DNA of 64,000 bases from Photobacterium marinum (GTDB lineage Bacteria > Pseudomonadota > Gammaproteobacteria > Enterobacterales > Vibrionaceae): the NCBI RefSeq assembly GCF_000331515.1, contig NZ_AMZO01000004.1, positions 58,429 through 122,428 on the forward strand, written 5' to 3'. Positions 8,816 through 18,109 of this stretch are shown piece after piece. The notes beneath the pieces are model-generated. The model was not told the origin of the DNA. It did not search any database and saw only the letters and a list, made by a program, of their open reading frames with translations. The number at the start of each line of letters is the position of its first letter. Within the stretch, counting starts at the first letter, position 1. Position numbers and translations under genes: made by a program.

Positions 8816-9324
8816 TGAAAATTAATGATCACGAAACGCATGCTGCAATGTATAACGACATGACTAGCCTGCAAAATATCAAAGCTAATGGCGACAAAAT
8901 GGAAGCCCTGGAACAAGCGGCCGGTCAGTTTGAGGCGGTCTTTTTACAGACTGTTCTTAAAAACATGCGCCAGGCATCGGATGCGATGCATGATGATGAG
9001 GATGATTCAGTTTTCAACAGTCGTCAGCAAAAGTTTTACCGCTCAATGCATGACAGTCAGATAGCGATGGAAATGAGTCAGCAACAGAGCCTGGGCATTG
9101 CAGATATGCTGGTAAAGCAACTTGGGCAGCATGAAGCATTTAAGCCAAAGCACCAAACGGTCGCTATGGTACAACAAGGACAGGAAATTGCGCCGGGATC
9201 GGTCAGTCCACTGCCTTCCGATGCTGAACTCAACTACAGCCAGGTTGAGCGGCCTCAATGGTGGCGTGGTGTCACACCTCTGTCGCAGCAAATGAATCTC
9301 CATCTGGATGACGAAGAACTATGA
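8815..9324 (+). CDS. flgJ: Rod-binding protein FlgJ, single-domain form without muramidase (lateral system)
   Basis: 169 residues: an intact N-terminal rod-binding domain (AAGQFEAVFLQTVLKNMRQA, then DSVFNSRQQKFYRSMHDSQI and ADMLVKQLG), followed by about 60 residues with no recognisable enzyme. The two-domain FlgJ of enterobacteria and of Vibrio polar systems is about 310 residues and carries a C-terminal glucosaminidase. That domain is absent here and the frame is not broken: the stop overlaps the flgK start (ATGA). The rod must therefore cross peptidoglycan with a separate hydrolase, not seen in this window. Confidence 0.92.
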   Translation: MKINDHETHAAMYNDMTSLQNIKANGDKMEALEQAAGQFEAVFLQTVLKNMRQASDAMHDDEDDSVFNSRQQKFYRSMHDSQIAMEMSQQQSLGIADMLVKQLGQHEAFKPKHQTVAMVQQGQEIAPGSVSPLPSDAELNYSQVERPQWWRGVTPLSQQMNLHLDDEEL

Positions 9325-10724
9325 GCATAATTAATATCGGCCTGTCGGGCTTGAATGCCTCCAATTCAGGGCTAACCGTTACCTCTCACAATATCGCCAA
9401 CGTGATGACGCCGGGCTATAGCCGTCAGCGTGTCGGTTTCGGAGCCGAGGTCAACAGCCACGGTGGTGCCGGTGTTGGCGTTAGCAGTGTTGAGCGTATG
9501 GCTGATAATTATCTCAACCAACAGATCTACAAGCAGAAAGGTTCATGGGGTTTTAACTCCGCTCGTCACCAGTACATGTCGAAAACTGAAGTGCTGCTGA
9601 ATAATGAAAGCTCCAGTATCAACAAAGGCTTGGACCGCTTCAATGCAGCATTGAGTGAGGCTTCTACTGCACCTCAGGATATTGCTCACCGTCAGACGAT
9701 TCTCAGTCAGAGTGAGTCGATGGTTCAGCGATTCAATAACATGAGTTCGCAGCTGGATGGGCAGGCGAAGCAGGTGAATGGTCAGCTGAATGCCGCTGTA
9801 TCAGAAGCCAACTCGCTGATTGCCAGCATTGCTGAGATGAATGACAGCCTGCGCGATACCTCGGGTCAGGGCCAGAAGATGACTGATTTGCTGGACTCCC
9901 GTGATGAGGCGGTTCGTCAGTTGTCGGCGATGATGGATATCAATACTAACTATAACGACGATGGCACAGTTTCCATTACTCTGGATCAGGGGCAACCGCT
10001 GGTAAACGGCAGCCAGGCCAGCAAACTGAATCAGGCACCGGATGGCAGTATGGAGCTGCTGCGCGGTAATGGTCGTTTTGCGTTGGATAACAAGATGGGC
10101 GGCTCGATTGGTGGCTTGGTTCAATACCGTGATGTTGAGCTGAAAGGGCTGCAGCAGGAACTGGATGTGATGGCATACAGTTTTGCTACCCAATTTAACG
10201 AAACTCATGCCAAGGGCTTTGACCTTAACGGTGCAGCCGGTGAGGCGGTATTTGGTGGTGTGGATCAGATCGAAGGAGCGGCGCAGAGCCTGACCCTGCT
10301 AGTTGATGACCCGAAAAAACTGGCCTTTGCTTCGAAAGCCGGTGAGCCGGGTAACAGTGAGAACCTGCAGCAACTGATTAATCAGAAAAACGAGTCGGTG
10401 TCGATTGACACCACCAAATTGACGGCAGCAGAAGCGGATAAGTTCAAAGCGGCAATTGCGAAGCTTGATGGAAAACCAATTCATACCAGTTATACCGGTA
10501 TGACTGGTGACTGGGCAATTAAAACGGCTCAGATTGAGGCGGATACCAAGGCTGCTGACTCGTTGGTAAAACAGGCTCAAGGCGATCGTGATAGTGTCAG
10601 CGGCGTTAACCTGGACGAAGAAGCGGCCAGCATTATGACCTACACCCAGATGTATCAGGCGAATGCTCAGGTGATCTCAACAGCACAGACTCTGTTTGAT
10701 GTCACCTTGTCGATGTTCCGCTAA
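9321..10724 (+). CDS. flgK: Hook-filament junction protein FlgK/HAP1 (lateral system)
   Basis: 467 residues, shorter than the roughly 550 of enterobacterial FlgK. The N-terminus has TVTSHNIANVMTPGYSRQR and the C-terminus GVNLDEEAASIMTYTQMYQA, the conserved inner-core regions of HAP1. FlgK sits between hook and filament and is chaperoned by FlgN. Its start overlaps the flgJ stop by four bases (ATGA). Confidence 0.95.
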   Translation: MSIINIGLSGLNASNSGLTVTSHNIANVMTPGYSRQRVGFGAEVNSHGGAGVGVSSVERMADNYLNQQIYKQKGSWGFNSARHQYMSKTEVLLNNESSSINKGLDRFNAALSEASTAPQDIAHRQTILSQSESMVQRFNNMSSQLDGQAKQVNGQLNAAVSEANSLIASIAEMNDSLRDTSGQGQKMTDLLDSRDEAVRQLSAMMDINTNYNDDGTVSITLDQGQPLVNGSQASKLNQAPDGSMELLRGNGRFALDNKMGGSIGGLVQYRDVELKGLQQELDVMAYSFATQFNETHAKGFDLNGAAGEAVFGGVDQIEGAAQSLTLLVDDPKKLAFASKAGEPGNSENLQQLINQKNESVSIDTTKLTAAEADKFKAAIAKLDGKPIHTSYTGMTGDWAIKTAQIEADTKAADSLVKQAQGDRDSVSGVNLDEEAASIMTYTQMYQANAQVISTAQTLFDVTLSMFR

Positions 10725-10751
10725 CCGGTATCAGATCAAAAGGAAAGTAAC

Positions 10752-11666
10752 ATGCGATTAAGTACGGCCCAGCTTAATACCGTCATGCTCTCCAGCATGC
10801 AGACCTCAAGCTCAGGGGTAAATAGAAATTTCATGCAGCTGAGCTCTGCTGAGCGAATGCTTAAGCCATCGGATGATCCGTTAGGTGCGGTTCAGCTGAT
10901 GATGCTTGACCGAGAGCAGTCGAATATCAGTCAGTTTCAGAAAAATATTTCTAACCTGGAAACTCAACTGGGTCAGACTGAATCTCAGCTGGATGCCTCT
11001 AATAATGCGGTATTGCGAGCTCAGGAGCTGGTGATTAGCGTTAATAATGCCAGCAACAGTACCATGGCGGGCCGCGAAGCGATTGCGACTGAGCTGGAAT
11101 CTATTTTGGATCAGCTGAGCGATATCGCTAACAGCAAGAACCCGAACGGTGACTACATTTTTGCCGGTACTAAGACGGATACTCAACCGATAGAAAAGGA
11201 TCCGGCAACCGGTAAGTACACTTACATGGGCAACAGTGACCAGCGTATGGTACAAGTGGCCGAATCGACCACAATTCCGGCTAATCAGACGGCAGAATCC
11301 ATTTTCTTTAGTGGCGGAAGTGATATATTCAACAGCCTTGATCAGGCGATTTCAGCATTGCGTGATCCGGCTGTTACGGGTGATGCTCTTACAGGGAAGA
11401 TGAATTTTGCTCAGAGTGAGATTGACTCTTCAATGGGCTCCATCAATAAGGTGTGGGCTGAAGTAGGGGGCCAGCGTAATTCGTTGACTCGAATCGATGG
11501 CTCTCATGAAGATAATAAGTTGCTGAACAAGAAGCTGATCGGTGATGTGAAGGATCTTGACTACAGTGAAGCGATTCTGGAAATGAATACTCAGATGGCG
11601 GCGCTGCAGGCCACTCAGATGACCTATAGCAAGATTCAAAACTTGTCCCTGTTTAAACAGATGTAA
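10752..11666 (+). CDS. flgL: Hook-filament junction protein FlgL/HAP3 (lateral system)
   Basis: 304 residues, flagellin-like at both ends: N-terminal NFMQLSSAERMLKPSDDPLG and C-terminal YSEAILEMNTQMAALQATQM. FlgL is the second junction protein, directly below the filament. It lies 27 bp behind flgK with RBS AAAGGAAAG before the ATG. A small inverted repeat (AATCGGG ATA ACCCGATT, 11665-11682) follows the stop but lacks a T-run, so transcription probably continues into the next gene. Confidence 0.95.
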   Translation: MRLSTAQLNTVMLSSMQTSSSGVNRNFMQLSSAERMLKPSDDPLGAVQLMMLDREQSNISQFQKNISNLETQLGQTESQLDASNNAVLRAQELVISVNNASNSTMAGREAIATELESILDQLSDIANSKNPNGDYIFAGTKTDTQPIEKDPATGKYTYMGNSDQRMVQVAESTTIPANQTAESIFFSGGSDIFNSLDQAISALRDPAVTGDALTGKMNFAQSEIDSSMGSINKVWAEVGGQRNSLTRIDGSHEDNKLLNKKLIGDVKDLDYSEAILEMNTQMAALQATQMTYSKIQNLSLFKQM

Positions 11667-11690
11667 TCGGGATAACCCGATTGGGTCGGG

Positions 11691-12824
11691 ATGCTTAACT
11701 CCGGCCCCGTTAGATTAATATGCGAGGCCACCTTGGTTAATCAAATTACCTCTAGTCACAATACCCTACGCAGCGGCGACAGTACCCAGGCCGATCGTGT
11801 TACTAAACAGCATCCAGTGGTTGCTGTACCTAAAGTCGATGAGAAGCAGCAAAAACAACAGCAACAGCAGCACTCAAACCTAGCCGGTCAGAAGCAGGGA
11901 AGTTTGCTGGTGCAGACCAGTCTGGCACACCGTCAGGCAGCTCAGGCTCAGAGCGCGCAAAAAGCGCTGCAGGAAGCCGGTGATCTGCTGAATCAGTTGC
12001 GCCAGATGGCCCGTCGCTCGCTGAATGCTCAGGAAAATAAAAAAGATCAGTTGCAGCAAACACTGCACCAGTTGAAAAATAAGCTGGTTAAGCTGACCCG
12101 CGAATCTAAGTATGAAGATGAGCCGGTACTGCATCATGATCTGACGCCGCGCTTGAGTGAACAGCCGCAGCAGGAAGGTTTCTCGATGAAAGGCCTGCGT
12201 CTTAATACGATGCGCCAGCAAGATGAAATCCTGCGTTTCCAGTTTGATTCCGGTACACCAGGCACAGTTCAGGTTCGCATCAATAACGACGAAAACACCA
12301 CTGAAATTGCCGATAAAATGAGCCAGGCTTTTGCGCCGCGCAATATTCAGGTTGGCGTTGATAAGTACGGAGATCTGTCTTTTTCTGTGCCTAAAGAGCA
12401 GTGGCCGGAAATTAAAAAAGGCGTTTGGATGTCAGGTGGTGGGCAGATCCTGCCTGCGGGGAATCCGGTTAAGGCAAAACTGGAATCGCATGATAAGCAA
12501 GCGGTTGAGCCTCAGGAACTGGAGTTCGGTAAACCACAGTCGACCCGTAAGGCCCTGGCAGACATCGAACGCATGATGCAGAAGATCCAGCAGGCACTTT
12601 CTCAGATGAGTAAAGTACAGCGTCAGGTCAGCCAGGATCTCGAACGTTTGGTGACCACCAATACAATGAAATCCGGGATTGTGAGCAATGATGGTGCGAT
12701 TGAAGCCAGCTGGTTAGAAGCGCCTGAAAATGTCTCTTTGCAGCTGATGGATAATGCGGTTCCGACTTTGTTAGCCCAGGCAAATGCTTCCCGTCATAAC
12801 GTTGTTGCCCTGCTTGAGCCATAA
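11691..12824 (+). CDS. lafW: LafW-like lateral flagellar protein (proposed hook-associated)
   Basis: 377 residues as drawn. I identify it by position: lateral/Flag-2 loci carry lafW between flgL and the flagellin gene. I see no classical domain. Visible features are a Gln-rich stretch near residue 50 (KQQKQQQQQHS), a long helical segment (about 80-130), a central beta-rich part, and a C-terminal coiled region (IERMMQKIQQALSQMSKVQ). A TTG at 11733 with GCGAGG six bases upstream may be the real start (363 residues). LafW has been described as a hook-associated protein in E. coli Flag-2; the function is otherwise uncertain. Confidence 0.7.
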   Translation: MLNSGPVRLICEATLVNQITSSHNTLRSGDSTQADRVTKQHPVVAVPKVDEKQQKQQQQQHSNLAGQKQGSLLVQTSLAHRQAAQAQSAQKALQEAGDLLNQLRQMARRSLNAQENKKDQLQQTLHQLKNKLVKLTRESKYEDEPVLHHDLTPRLSEQPQQEGFSMKGLRLNTMRQQDEILRFQFDSGTPGTVQVRINNDENTTEIADKMSQAFAPRNIQVGVDKYGDLSFSVPKEQWPEIKKGVWMSGGGQILPAGNPVKAKLESHDKQAVEPQELEFGKPQSTRKALADIERMMQKIQQALSQMSKVQRQVSQDLERLVTTNTMKSGIVSNDGAIEASWLEAPENVSLQLMDNAVPTLLAQANASRHNVVALLEP

Positions 12825-12873
12825 GCCTTTGTTATTGGTTGCCTACTTGCATTCAACATTCTGATTTAAAAAG

Positions 12874-12901
12874 AAAAGCGAGCGTTAAGCTCGCTTTTTT
12901 T
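12874..12901 (+). terminator. Rho-independent terminator of the flgB-lafW operon
   Basis: Stem AAAGCGAGC / GCTCGCTTT with loop GTTAA and a following run of seven T. It lies 50 bp after the lafW-like stop and separates the hook operon from lafA. Confidence 0.88.
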
Positions 12902-13078
12902 ATGCCTGTTTTTCAGCATGGTTTTGTATTTCATTTATACAAAAAGGTGTGATTTAAGGCCTAAATTGGTTGGTTTGTAATAGCTTGGGATCGAGATCAC
13001 TTTTTACGGTCGTTTTTTAATAAGAAAGTCCAAAAAAAGGTTTAAGCAATCCAAAAACAGGTCGCATTTTAAAAGTAA

Positions 13079-13106
13079 CAAAGAGAGAAGCACTGTCATT
13101 CGATAC
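13079..13106 (+). promoter_or_regulatory. Possible sigma-28 (LafS) promoter of lafA
   Basis: The 349-bp space between lafW and lafA holds the terminator above and then no gene. A CAAAGAGA element followed 12 bases later by TTCGATAC resembles the sigma-28 pattern TAAAGTTT-N11-GCCGATAA, about 70 bp before lafA. Spacing is one base long and the match is partial. The context (flagellin genes are the classical sigma-28 target) is stronger than the sequence. Confidence 0.35.
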
Positions 13107-13173
13107 TCGACTCAAGCATTTCGACGCTCGTTTTGACATGGCTCGTTATTACACTGAATAGAGGATCTATCCC

Positions 13174-14442
13174 ATGGCAATGAGCCTAAACACTAACTTC
13201 GCATCAATGAATGCACAGCGTAACCTACTAGGCACTCAAGGTTCACTGAACAATTCACTTGGCCGTTTATCTACTGGCCTGCGCATTAACAGCGCGGCTG
13301 ACGATGCAGCTGGTCTACAAATCGCTAACCGCATGACTTCTCAGATCAACGGTCTGGGTGTGGCGCAGCGTAACGCGAATGACGGTATTTCTATGTCACA
13401 AACAGCTGAAGGTGCTCTGCAGGAGTACACCAACATCCTACAGCGTATGCGTGACCTTTCTGTACAGTCTAAGAACGGTACTAACTCTACATCTGACCGT
13501 GAAGCGCTGGATAAAGAGTTCCAGGCAATGACCGAAGAGCTTAACCGTATCACTGATACTACTACTTTCGGTAAAGGCGAGAAGCTGTTCGACAAGCTGG
13601 CTACAGGTGTTAACTTCCAGGTTGGTGCGGAAGTAGACAAAGGTGTTGCTGGTGCACTTGCTACTGTTGTTGACGACGGTAAAGGTAACCTGGTTGACCG
13701 TGCAAATATCGCTGATGCACTGACTGAAGCATTCGGTACAACAACAACTGCAACTTTAACATCGATTAAAGGTGGTGCTACTGCACTGAAAGCTCCTGCA
13801 CTAGCTTCAAACTTCGCAATGACTACTGCTACAGTTGATGCTCTGAAAGCTGTGGGCGTTACAGAAGATAAAGACGGCAATGCAATTGTAGTTGGTACTA
13901 CACTAGACAACATTGATGTTCCAGATGATTTCTCTCAGAAAATGACAGATCTGGAAACAGTAGCAACTGCCGCTGAAACTTACATGACAGCAGTAGACGC
14001 AGGTGCTCCGACAGTAGCTCAGATGAATGCTGTTACTGATGCGCTAAATACTTACGCTGTAGCAACTGCAGGTGGTTCTGGTAATGGTGCTAACACCATT
14101 CGTGTGGAAGTGAAATCGTCAGACCTGAGCACCTCTGCTCTAGGTGATATCAAATCTGAATCAAGTGCAGGTACAGCAGTTACTGAAATTGATGCTCTGC
14201 TTGAGAACGTTGGCGCAATCCGTGCTGACCTGGGTGCTGTTCAGAACCGCTTCCAGTCTACAATCAACAACCTGGGCAACATCAAAGAGAACATGTCTGT
14301 AGCGAAAGGCCGCATCATGGATGCTGATATCGCTGCTGAATCTGCAAACATGACTAAGCAGAACACTATGATGCAGGCTGGTATCACTGTGCTTTCTCAA
14401 GCGAACCAGATGCCAAGCATGGTTTCTCAGCTACTACGCTAA
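13174..14442 (+). CDS. lafA: Lateral flagellin LafA
   Basis: 422 residues. The N-terminal D0/D1 region ([26 protein letters not shown]-like QIANRM, then [20 protein letters not shown]) and C-terminal D1/D0 region ([17 protein letters not shown], then ILSQANQM-like [17 protein letters not shown]) are classic flagellin. Residues about 175-335 are an Ala/Thr/Val/Asp-rich variable domain exposed on the filament. Only one flagellin gene is present, as in lateral systems, whereas polar systems of Vibrionaceae carry several. RBS GAGGA sits 8 bases before the first ATG; a second ATG six bases on is less well placed. Surface lysines are plausible substrates of the FliB methylase encoded at 21227. Confidence 0.95.
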   Translation: MAMSLNTNFASMNAQRNLLGTQGSLNNSLGRLSTGLRINSAADDAAGLQIANRMTSQINGLGVAQRNANDGISMSQTAEGALQEYTNILQRMRDLSVQSKNGTNSTSDREALDKEFQAMTEELNRITDTTTFGKGEKLFDKLATGVNFQVGAEVDKGVAGALATVVDDGKGNLVDRANIADALTEAFGTTTTATLTSIKGGATALKAPALASNFAMTTATVDALKAVGVTEDKDGNAIVVGTTLDNIDVPDDFSQKMTDLETVATAAETYMTAVDAGAPTVAQMNAVTDALNTYAVATAGGSGNGANTIRVEVKSSDLSTSALGDIKSESSAGTAVTEIDALLENVGAIRADLGAVQNRFQSTINNLGNIKENMSVAKGRIMDADIAAESANMTKQNTMMQAGITVLSQANQMPSMVSQLLR

Positions 14443-14516
14443 TTCTTGCGTAAATAATAAGAAGCAAATAATAAAAATAGGTGGCGGCGGCAAACAAAAT
14501 GTCGCCACTATTTTCC

Positions 14517-14547
14517 GAGCGGAAGTTTTACTTCCGCTTTATTTTTA
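14517..14547 (+). terminator. Rho-independent terminator of lafA
   Basis: Stem GCGGAAGT / ACTTCCGC with loop TTT, followed by TTTATTTTTA. A second hairpin just upstream (GTGGCG...CGCCAC, 14481-14509) may stabilise the transcript end. Confidence 0.85.
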
Positions 14548-14579
14548 TCTAAAGAATATAAAAATCAACAACTTAACTA

Positions 14580-14594
14580 TGGCATGGATTTTGC
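14580..14594 (+). promoter_or_regulatory. Sigma-54-type promoter for the fliD operon
   Basis: TGGCATGGATTTTGC has the -24 GG and -12 GC elements with exact sigma-54 spacing and the full TTGC -12 box. It lies 59 bp before fliD. This would place the fliD-to-lafU operon under RpoN control, independent of the lafA promoter. Confidence 0.7.
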
Positions 14595-14653
14595 CTTAAC
14601 TGTGTTCTGGCTGGCTGGTTCCGGGAAAGGCGTCCGCGACGGAGAGTAAAAGT

Positions 14654-16204
14654 ATGTTAATGACAGGTTTAGGTTCGGGGATTGATTACGAAGCAATGAT
14701 TGGCGCGATCATTGCTGCGGAACGTGCACCGAAAGATAACCAGCTTAATCGCCAGGAAGGTATGAATAATGCCGAGATGGAAGCGCTGAAAGAAATTCAG
14801 AGTGCGGTGAACTCCTTCCGCGATAAGGTTGAAAGCCTGAACTCCAGCCGTGAGTTGCAAAAGCTAAAGGCATCGCTGAGTAACAAAGATGTGCTGTCAG
14901 CAACTGTTGATGACGCTGCGATTGCGGGTGAGTACGGTTTTGAAGTTACCCAGATGGCGCAGGCTGAACGCGAACAACTGTTCAAGGTAACCGAAGGCAG
15001 TATGTTTACGGCGGGGACGATCAGCTTTGGAGCGGTCAACCTGGACATTACCACCGTTAAAAGCGATCTGGTGGCGCAGAACACAACCAAGATGACCGAT
15101 CATGATGCTCAGGTTCGCCAGAAAATTGCAGATCAGTACAGCCTGGATGTGACAGCAGATGCTGCTGAAATTGATACGATCCTGAACGACTCTGGAGATT
15201 CTCGTTTCGAACAGGCGCGCCTGGATAGCTATAACAGCGTGCAGCAACAGTATCAGGACGAAATTGACCGCCTGAACGACCCTGCTCAAGGCGTCAAGCT
15301 GGAAGAGATCCAGTCGGCAATCAATAACCACCCTGACAATGATGGGGTGAAAGCGACGCTGGTACGTTCGGGTGATGGTATCAGTATGGTGCTGAACGGT
15401 AAAGATACCGGTATCGCAAACGCAATCGGTGCAATTTCGGTTGGTGGATTAGCGACTAACGGCAATAGCCTGGATTTAGCGTTACCTGAAAACGGTCAGA
15501 AAAATTTGCAGGTCGCCCAGGATGCCATTGTGAAGTACGGCTCGATGGAGCTGACTTCCGCGACCAACAAAATGGAAAACGTGATCGACGGGATCACTCT
15601 TAACCTGAAAAATACCGGTACGGTTAATGTCAAGGTTGAGCGTGATGAGGCGGCGGTAAAAGACAACATCAAGGGTTTTGTTGAAGCCTATAACTCGGTG
15701 ATGGAGACGGTTAACACCTATACCAAATCGAGTGAAGACGGCGCAGCAGCACTGTCGGGCGATTCAGCTACCCGAAGCATGGTTAGCCGCTTACGCGGGG
15801 TTGTTGGTGATGAATTCACGACTTCCACCTACCAGACTTTGTCGCAGCTGGGTGTGAAGACAACCCGTCAGGGCACGCTGGAAATTGACCAGAGCAAGCT
15901 GGACAAAGCACTGGAAGATGATTTCGATGCGGTTTCCAAGCTGTTTTTGGGCGACGGTGTTTCGACCGGCATGATGGACAGCATGATGACGGTACTGGAT
16001 GACTACCACAAAAATGGTGGTACGTTCGACCGTCGTCTTGACCAGCTGGAGTATAACAATGAACGCCTGACAAAAGAGCGTGAGCAGCTGGATGAACGCA
16101 TGGAAGCCAAGACGCTAACACTGAGAGCTTATTACGCAAAAATGGACACCAAAATCTCAAGTATGAACCAAACCCAACAGATGCTGATTGGCATGTTGGG
16201 CTAA
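14654..16204 (+). CDS. fliD: Filament cap protein FliD/LafB (lateral system)
   Basis: 516 residues. The N-terminus (LGSGIDYEAMIGAIIAAERA) is the FliD D0 signature, and the C-terminus carries the cap-protein coiled coil (RLTKEREQLDERMEAKTLT, then RAYYAKMDTKISSMNQTQQM). FliD forms the cap at the filament tip that folds incoming flagellin. RBS GGAGAG precedes the ATG. fliS follows after 12 bp, as usual. Confidence 0.94.
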   Translation: MLMTGLGSGIDYEAMIGAIIAAERAPKDNQLNRQEGMNNAEMEALKEIQSAVNSFRDKVESLNSSRELQKLKASLSNKDVLSATVDDAAIAGEYGFEVTQMAQAEREQLFKVTEGSMFTAGTISFGAVNLDITTVKSDLVAQNTTKMTDHDAQVRQKIADQYSLDVTADAAEIDTILNDSGDSRFEQARLDSYNSVQQQYQDEIDRLNDPAQGVKLEEIQSAINNHPDNDGVKATLVRSGDGISMVLNGKDTGIANAIGAISVGGLATNGNSLDLALPENGQKNLQVAQDAIVKYGSMELTSATNKMENVIDGITLNLKNTGTVNVKVERDEAAVKDNIKGFVEAYNSVMETVNTYTKSSEDGAAALSGDSATRSMVSRLRGVVGDEFTTSTYQTLSQLGVKTTRQGTLEIDQSKLDKALEDDFDAVSKLFLGDGVSTGMMDSMMTVLDDYHKNGGTFDRRLDQLEYNNERLTKEREQLDERMEAKTLTLRAYYAKMDTKISSMNQTQQMLIGMLG

Positions 16205-16216
16205 AAAGAGTGAAAG

Positions 16217-16624
16217 ATGATGAATAACGAAGGCTTAGGTGCATATCAACATTCACAGAATCATGCCCAGGCGGCATCAGCGAGCCCACATCGCCTTATT
16301 CAGATGTTGCTTGAGGGGCTGCTTGAAAACCTTGGGCGCGCCCGTGGTTTTATGGAGCGTGAGCAGATTGCTGACAAAGGCATGATGATCTCCAAGTGTA
16401 TCGACATTCTGAATGGTTTGAGTTCAGTACTTGATGAGGAAAAAGGCGGTGAGGTGACACAGGAATTATTCCGTCTTTATGACTACTGTGGTCGTCGTCT
16501 GTTTGAAGCCAATATCAATAATGATGTTGAAGGTATCGATGAAGTCAGCCATTTAATCACTGAAATCCTGGAAGGCTGGGTGGTTCTGAAGCCTGATCGT
16601 GTGCAGGTTGCCGGTGAAGCTTGA
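16217..16624 (+). CDS. fliS: Flagellin chaperone FliS/LafC (lateral system)
   Basis: 135 residues, helical, with the FliS family start (GLGAYQHSQNHAQAASASPH, then RLIQMLLEGLLENLGRARG) and a conserved C-terminal region (LFRLYDYCGRRLFEANINND). FliS binds flagellin in the cytoplasm and prevents premature polymerisation. Two ATG codons are adjacent at 16217 and 16220. Its 3' end overlaps the next gene. Confidence 0.95.
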   Translation: MMNNEGLGAYQHSQNHAQAASASPHRLIQMLLEGLLENLGRARGFMEREQIADKGMMISKCIDILNGLSSVLDEEKGGEVTQELFRLYDYCGRRLFEANINNDVEGIDEVSHLITEILEGWVVLKPDRVQVAGEA

Positions 16625-16901
16625 ACAGCAACTAAAGGGGTTGCATGACAGTTTTGAGCAGGCATTGTCTGCTCAAGACTGGGATGTATTGGCACAGCTA
16701 GATAATAAGTTGCAGCGTGCTATTCCCAAAATTAAACAACAGCGACTTACGGAAGCTGAGAAGCTTCAGCTTCAAAAGCTTAATTCACTATATAGCACCA
16801 TGATTGCAGCCGGAGAGCGCGAGAAAGCGGAGACCCAGCAGCAAATTACACAGCAGGCGAGCAACCGTGAAGGCATGCTCGCGTATATGCAAAACAGATA
16901 A
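16614..16901 (+). CDS. lafD: LafD: small FliT-like export chaperone
   Basis: About 95 residues, helical and Gln/Glu/Lys-rich, between fliS and fliK, where lateral loci carry lafD and polar loci fliT. FliT-type proteins chaperone FliD. There is no strong sequence signature, so the assignment is mainly positional. I took the GTG at 16614, which overlaps the fliS 3' end by 11 bases; a GTG at 16599 is an alternative. Length is close to that of FliT (about 120) but shorter. Confidence 0.72.
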   Translation: MKLEQQLKGLHDSFEQALSAQDWDVLAQLDNKLQRAIPKIKQQRLTEAEKLQLQKLNSLYSTMIAAGEREKAETQQQITQQASNREGMLAYMQNR

Positions 16902-16914
16902 TAAAAAGAGTGAC

Positions 16915-18090
16915 ATGCAAGTTACAGCCAATGTAGCAGTTAAAAATGTAGCAAAAACGGCTACGTCTGCGGATATGCCAAGTGTAAAAACCAATGGTAG
17001 CAACGGCGAAAAGCCGATGAGCTTTGCCGAGTTTGAGCAGCGCCTGGATCAAAAGCCGGAGGCGGATAAAGGCTTGCCTCATGCAGAGAAAACGTCGCCT
17101 GATGCAGAAGTACAACCGGCATTAGTGGCAGGTATGCAGCAGCCGTTACCGGCTGAGGAGTTGGCTTTGCAGATTGAGCAGTTGTTGGCTCAGGCGGTGA
17201 AACCGGAAGGAGCAAACTTACCGGCGGAAGCGGAAGCGGAAGTTTCAGCGGAAATGCTACAGGTCGCAATGACGGGTCAAACTCTACAGAGTACGGGTGT
17301 TACTGAGCCGGGGAAAGTCGCTGTATTGGAACAATTACAGACGCTGGTTAAGCCACAGGGTATGCCGGTTGCTGTCCCTAAAGAGCCACAAGCGCTTGTT
17401 CACGAAGCATTGCTGGCAGCCAGAGAGTCGCTACCTCAGGTTAAGGCCTCTGCTATTCCGAATGAAATGCTGGCGAACAATAAAGAGTTGATGGCTGCTA
17501 TCGATCCTTCCGTTATCGAAAAGCTGACCACAACTTCGCTGGCGACACCAACGCTTCATGTCCATAGTGCAATGAGTAGCAATATCAACATGTTAACGCA
17601 GGCAGCACAGGCTTCTGCGCAATCAGCCTCTGCTGCTAGCGCTCAGGCACAACAATTGCAAGCAAGCGTTGATATCACTCAGCCGGAATGGGGGCGTGAT
17701 CTGGTGGATCAATTGCGATCCCGTATGCAGCTGAGCAAAACAGATCAGATCCAGCATGCGCATGTACGCCTTGACCCGCCGGAACTGGGACGTTTGGAGA
17801 TCAATTTGCGTCTGGAAGGCGACAAAGTGTCGGTTCACTTTACTGCTGCCCACCCGCAATTGCGTGAAGCACTCGCTGCTAATGCAGATCGCCTGCGTTT
17901 CGACTTTGATGGCAGCCAGATGCAACTGGCTGATGTTTCAGTTTCCAGTGGTATGTATCAGCAGTCCCGTCAACATTCGGGATCAGATGATGAGCCGGCA
18001 GTGATTACAAATAATGTGACGGCTGCCAAGCAAGAAGCGGCTTCAACATCTGCCCAAGAGTTGGACGGTCGTTATGAATCTATGGTTTAG
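16915..18090 (+). CDS. fliK: Hook-length control protein FliK/LafE (lateral system)
   Basis: 391 residues from the ATG at 16915, which follows AAAAAGAG. The open frame extends upstream to 16804 inside lafD, but that extension is basic and unlike FliK. The N-terminal two thirds are Ala/Gln/Pro/Glu-rich and probably extended, as expected for the molecular ruler part. The C-terminal domain (about residues 265-345) shows the FliK core HVRLDPPELGRLEINLRLEG and FTAAHPQLREALAA that contacts FlhB and switches export from hook to filament. Confidence 0.9.
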   Translation: MQVTANVAVKNVAKTATSADMPSVKTNGSNGEKPMSFAEFEQRLDQKPEADKGLPHAEKTSPDAEVQPALVAGMQQPLPAEELALQIEQLLAQAVKPEGANLPAEAEAEVSAEMLQVAMTGQTLQSTGVTEPGKVAVLEQLQTLVKPQGMPVAVPKEPQALVHEALLAARESLPQVKASAIPNEMLANNKELMAAIDPSVIEKLTTTSLATPTLHVHSAMSSNINMLTQAAQASAQSASAASAQAQQLQASVDITQPEWGRDLVDQLRSRMQLSKTDQIQHAHVRLDPPELGRLEINLRLEGDKVSVHFTAAHPQLREALAANADRLRFDFDGSQMQLADVSVSSGMYQQSRQHSGSDDEPAVITNNVTAAKQEAASTSAQELDGRYESMV

Positions 18091-18109
18091 CATTACTTAA
18101 TATATTGAT

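Noticed and set aside
13341..13913. 190-residue open frame on the minus strand in lafA
   Set aside because: Ser/Val/Ala-rich antisense of an Ala/Thr/Asp-rich flagellin; no start signals.
16804..16914. Longer fliK start inside lafD
   Set aside because: The extra 37 residues are very basic, lie in the lafD coding region and lack a ribosome binding site, unlike the ATG at 16915.
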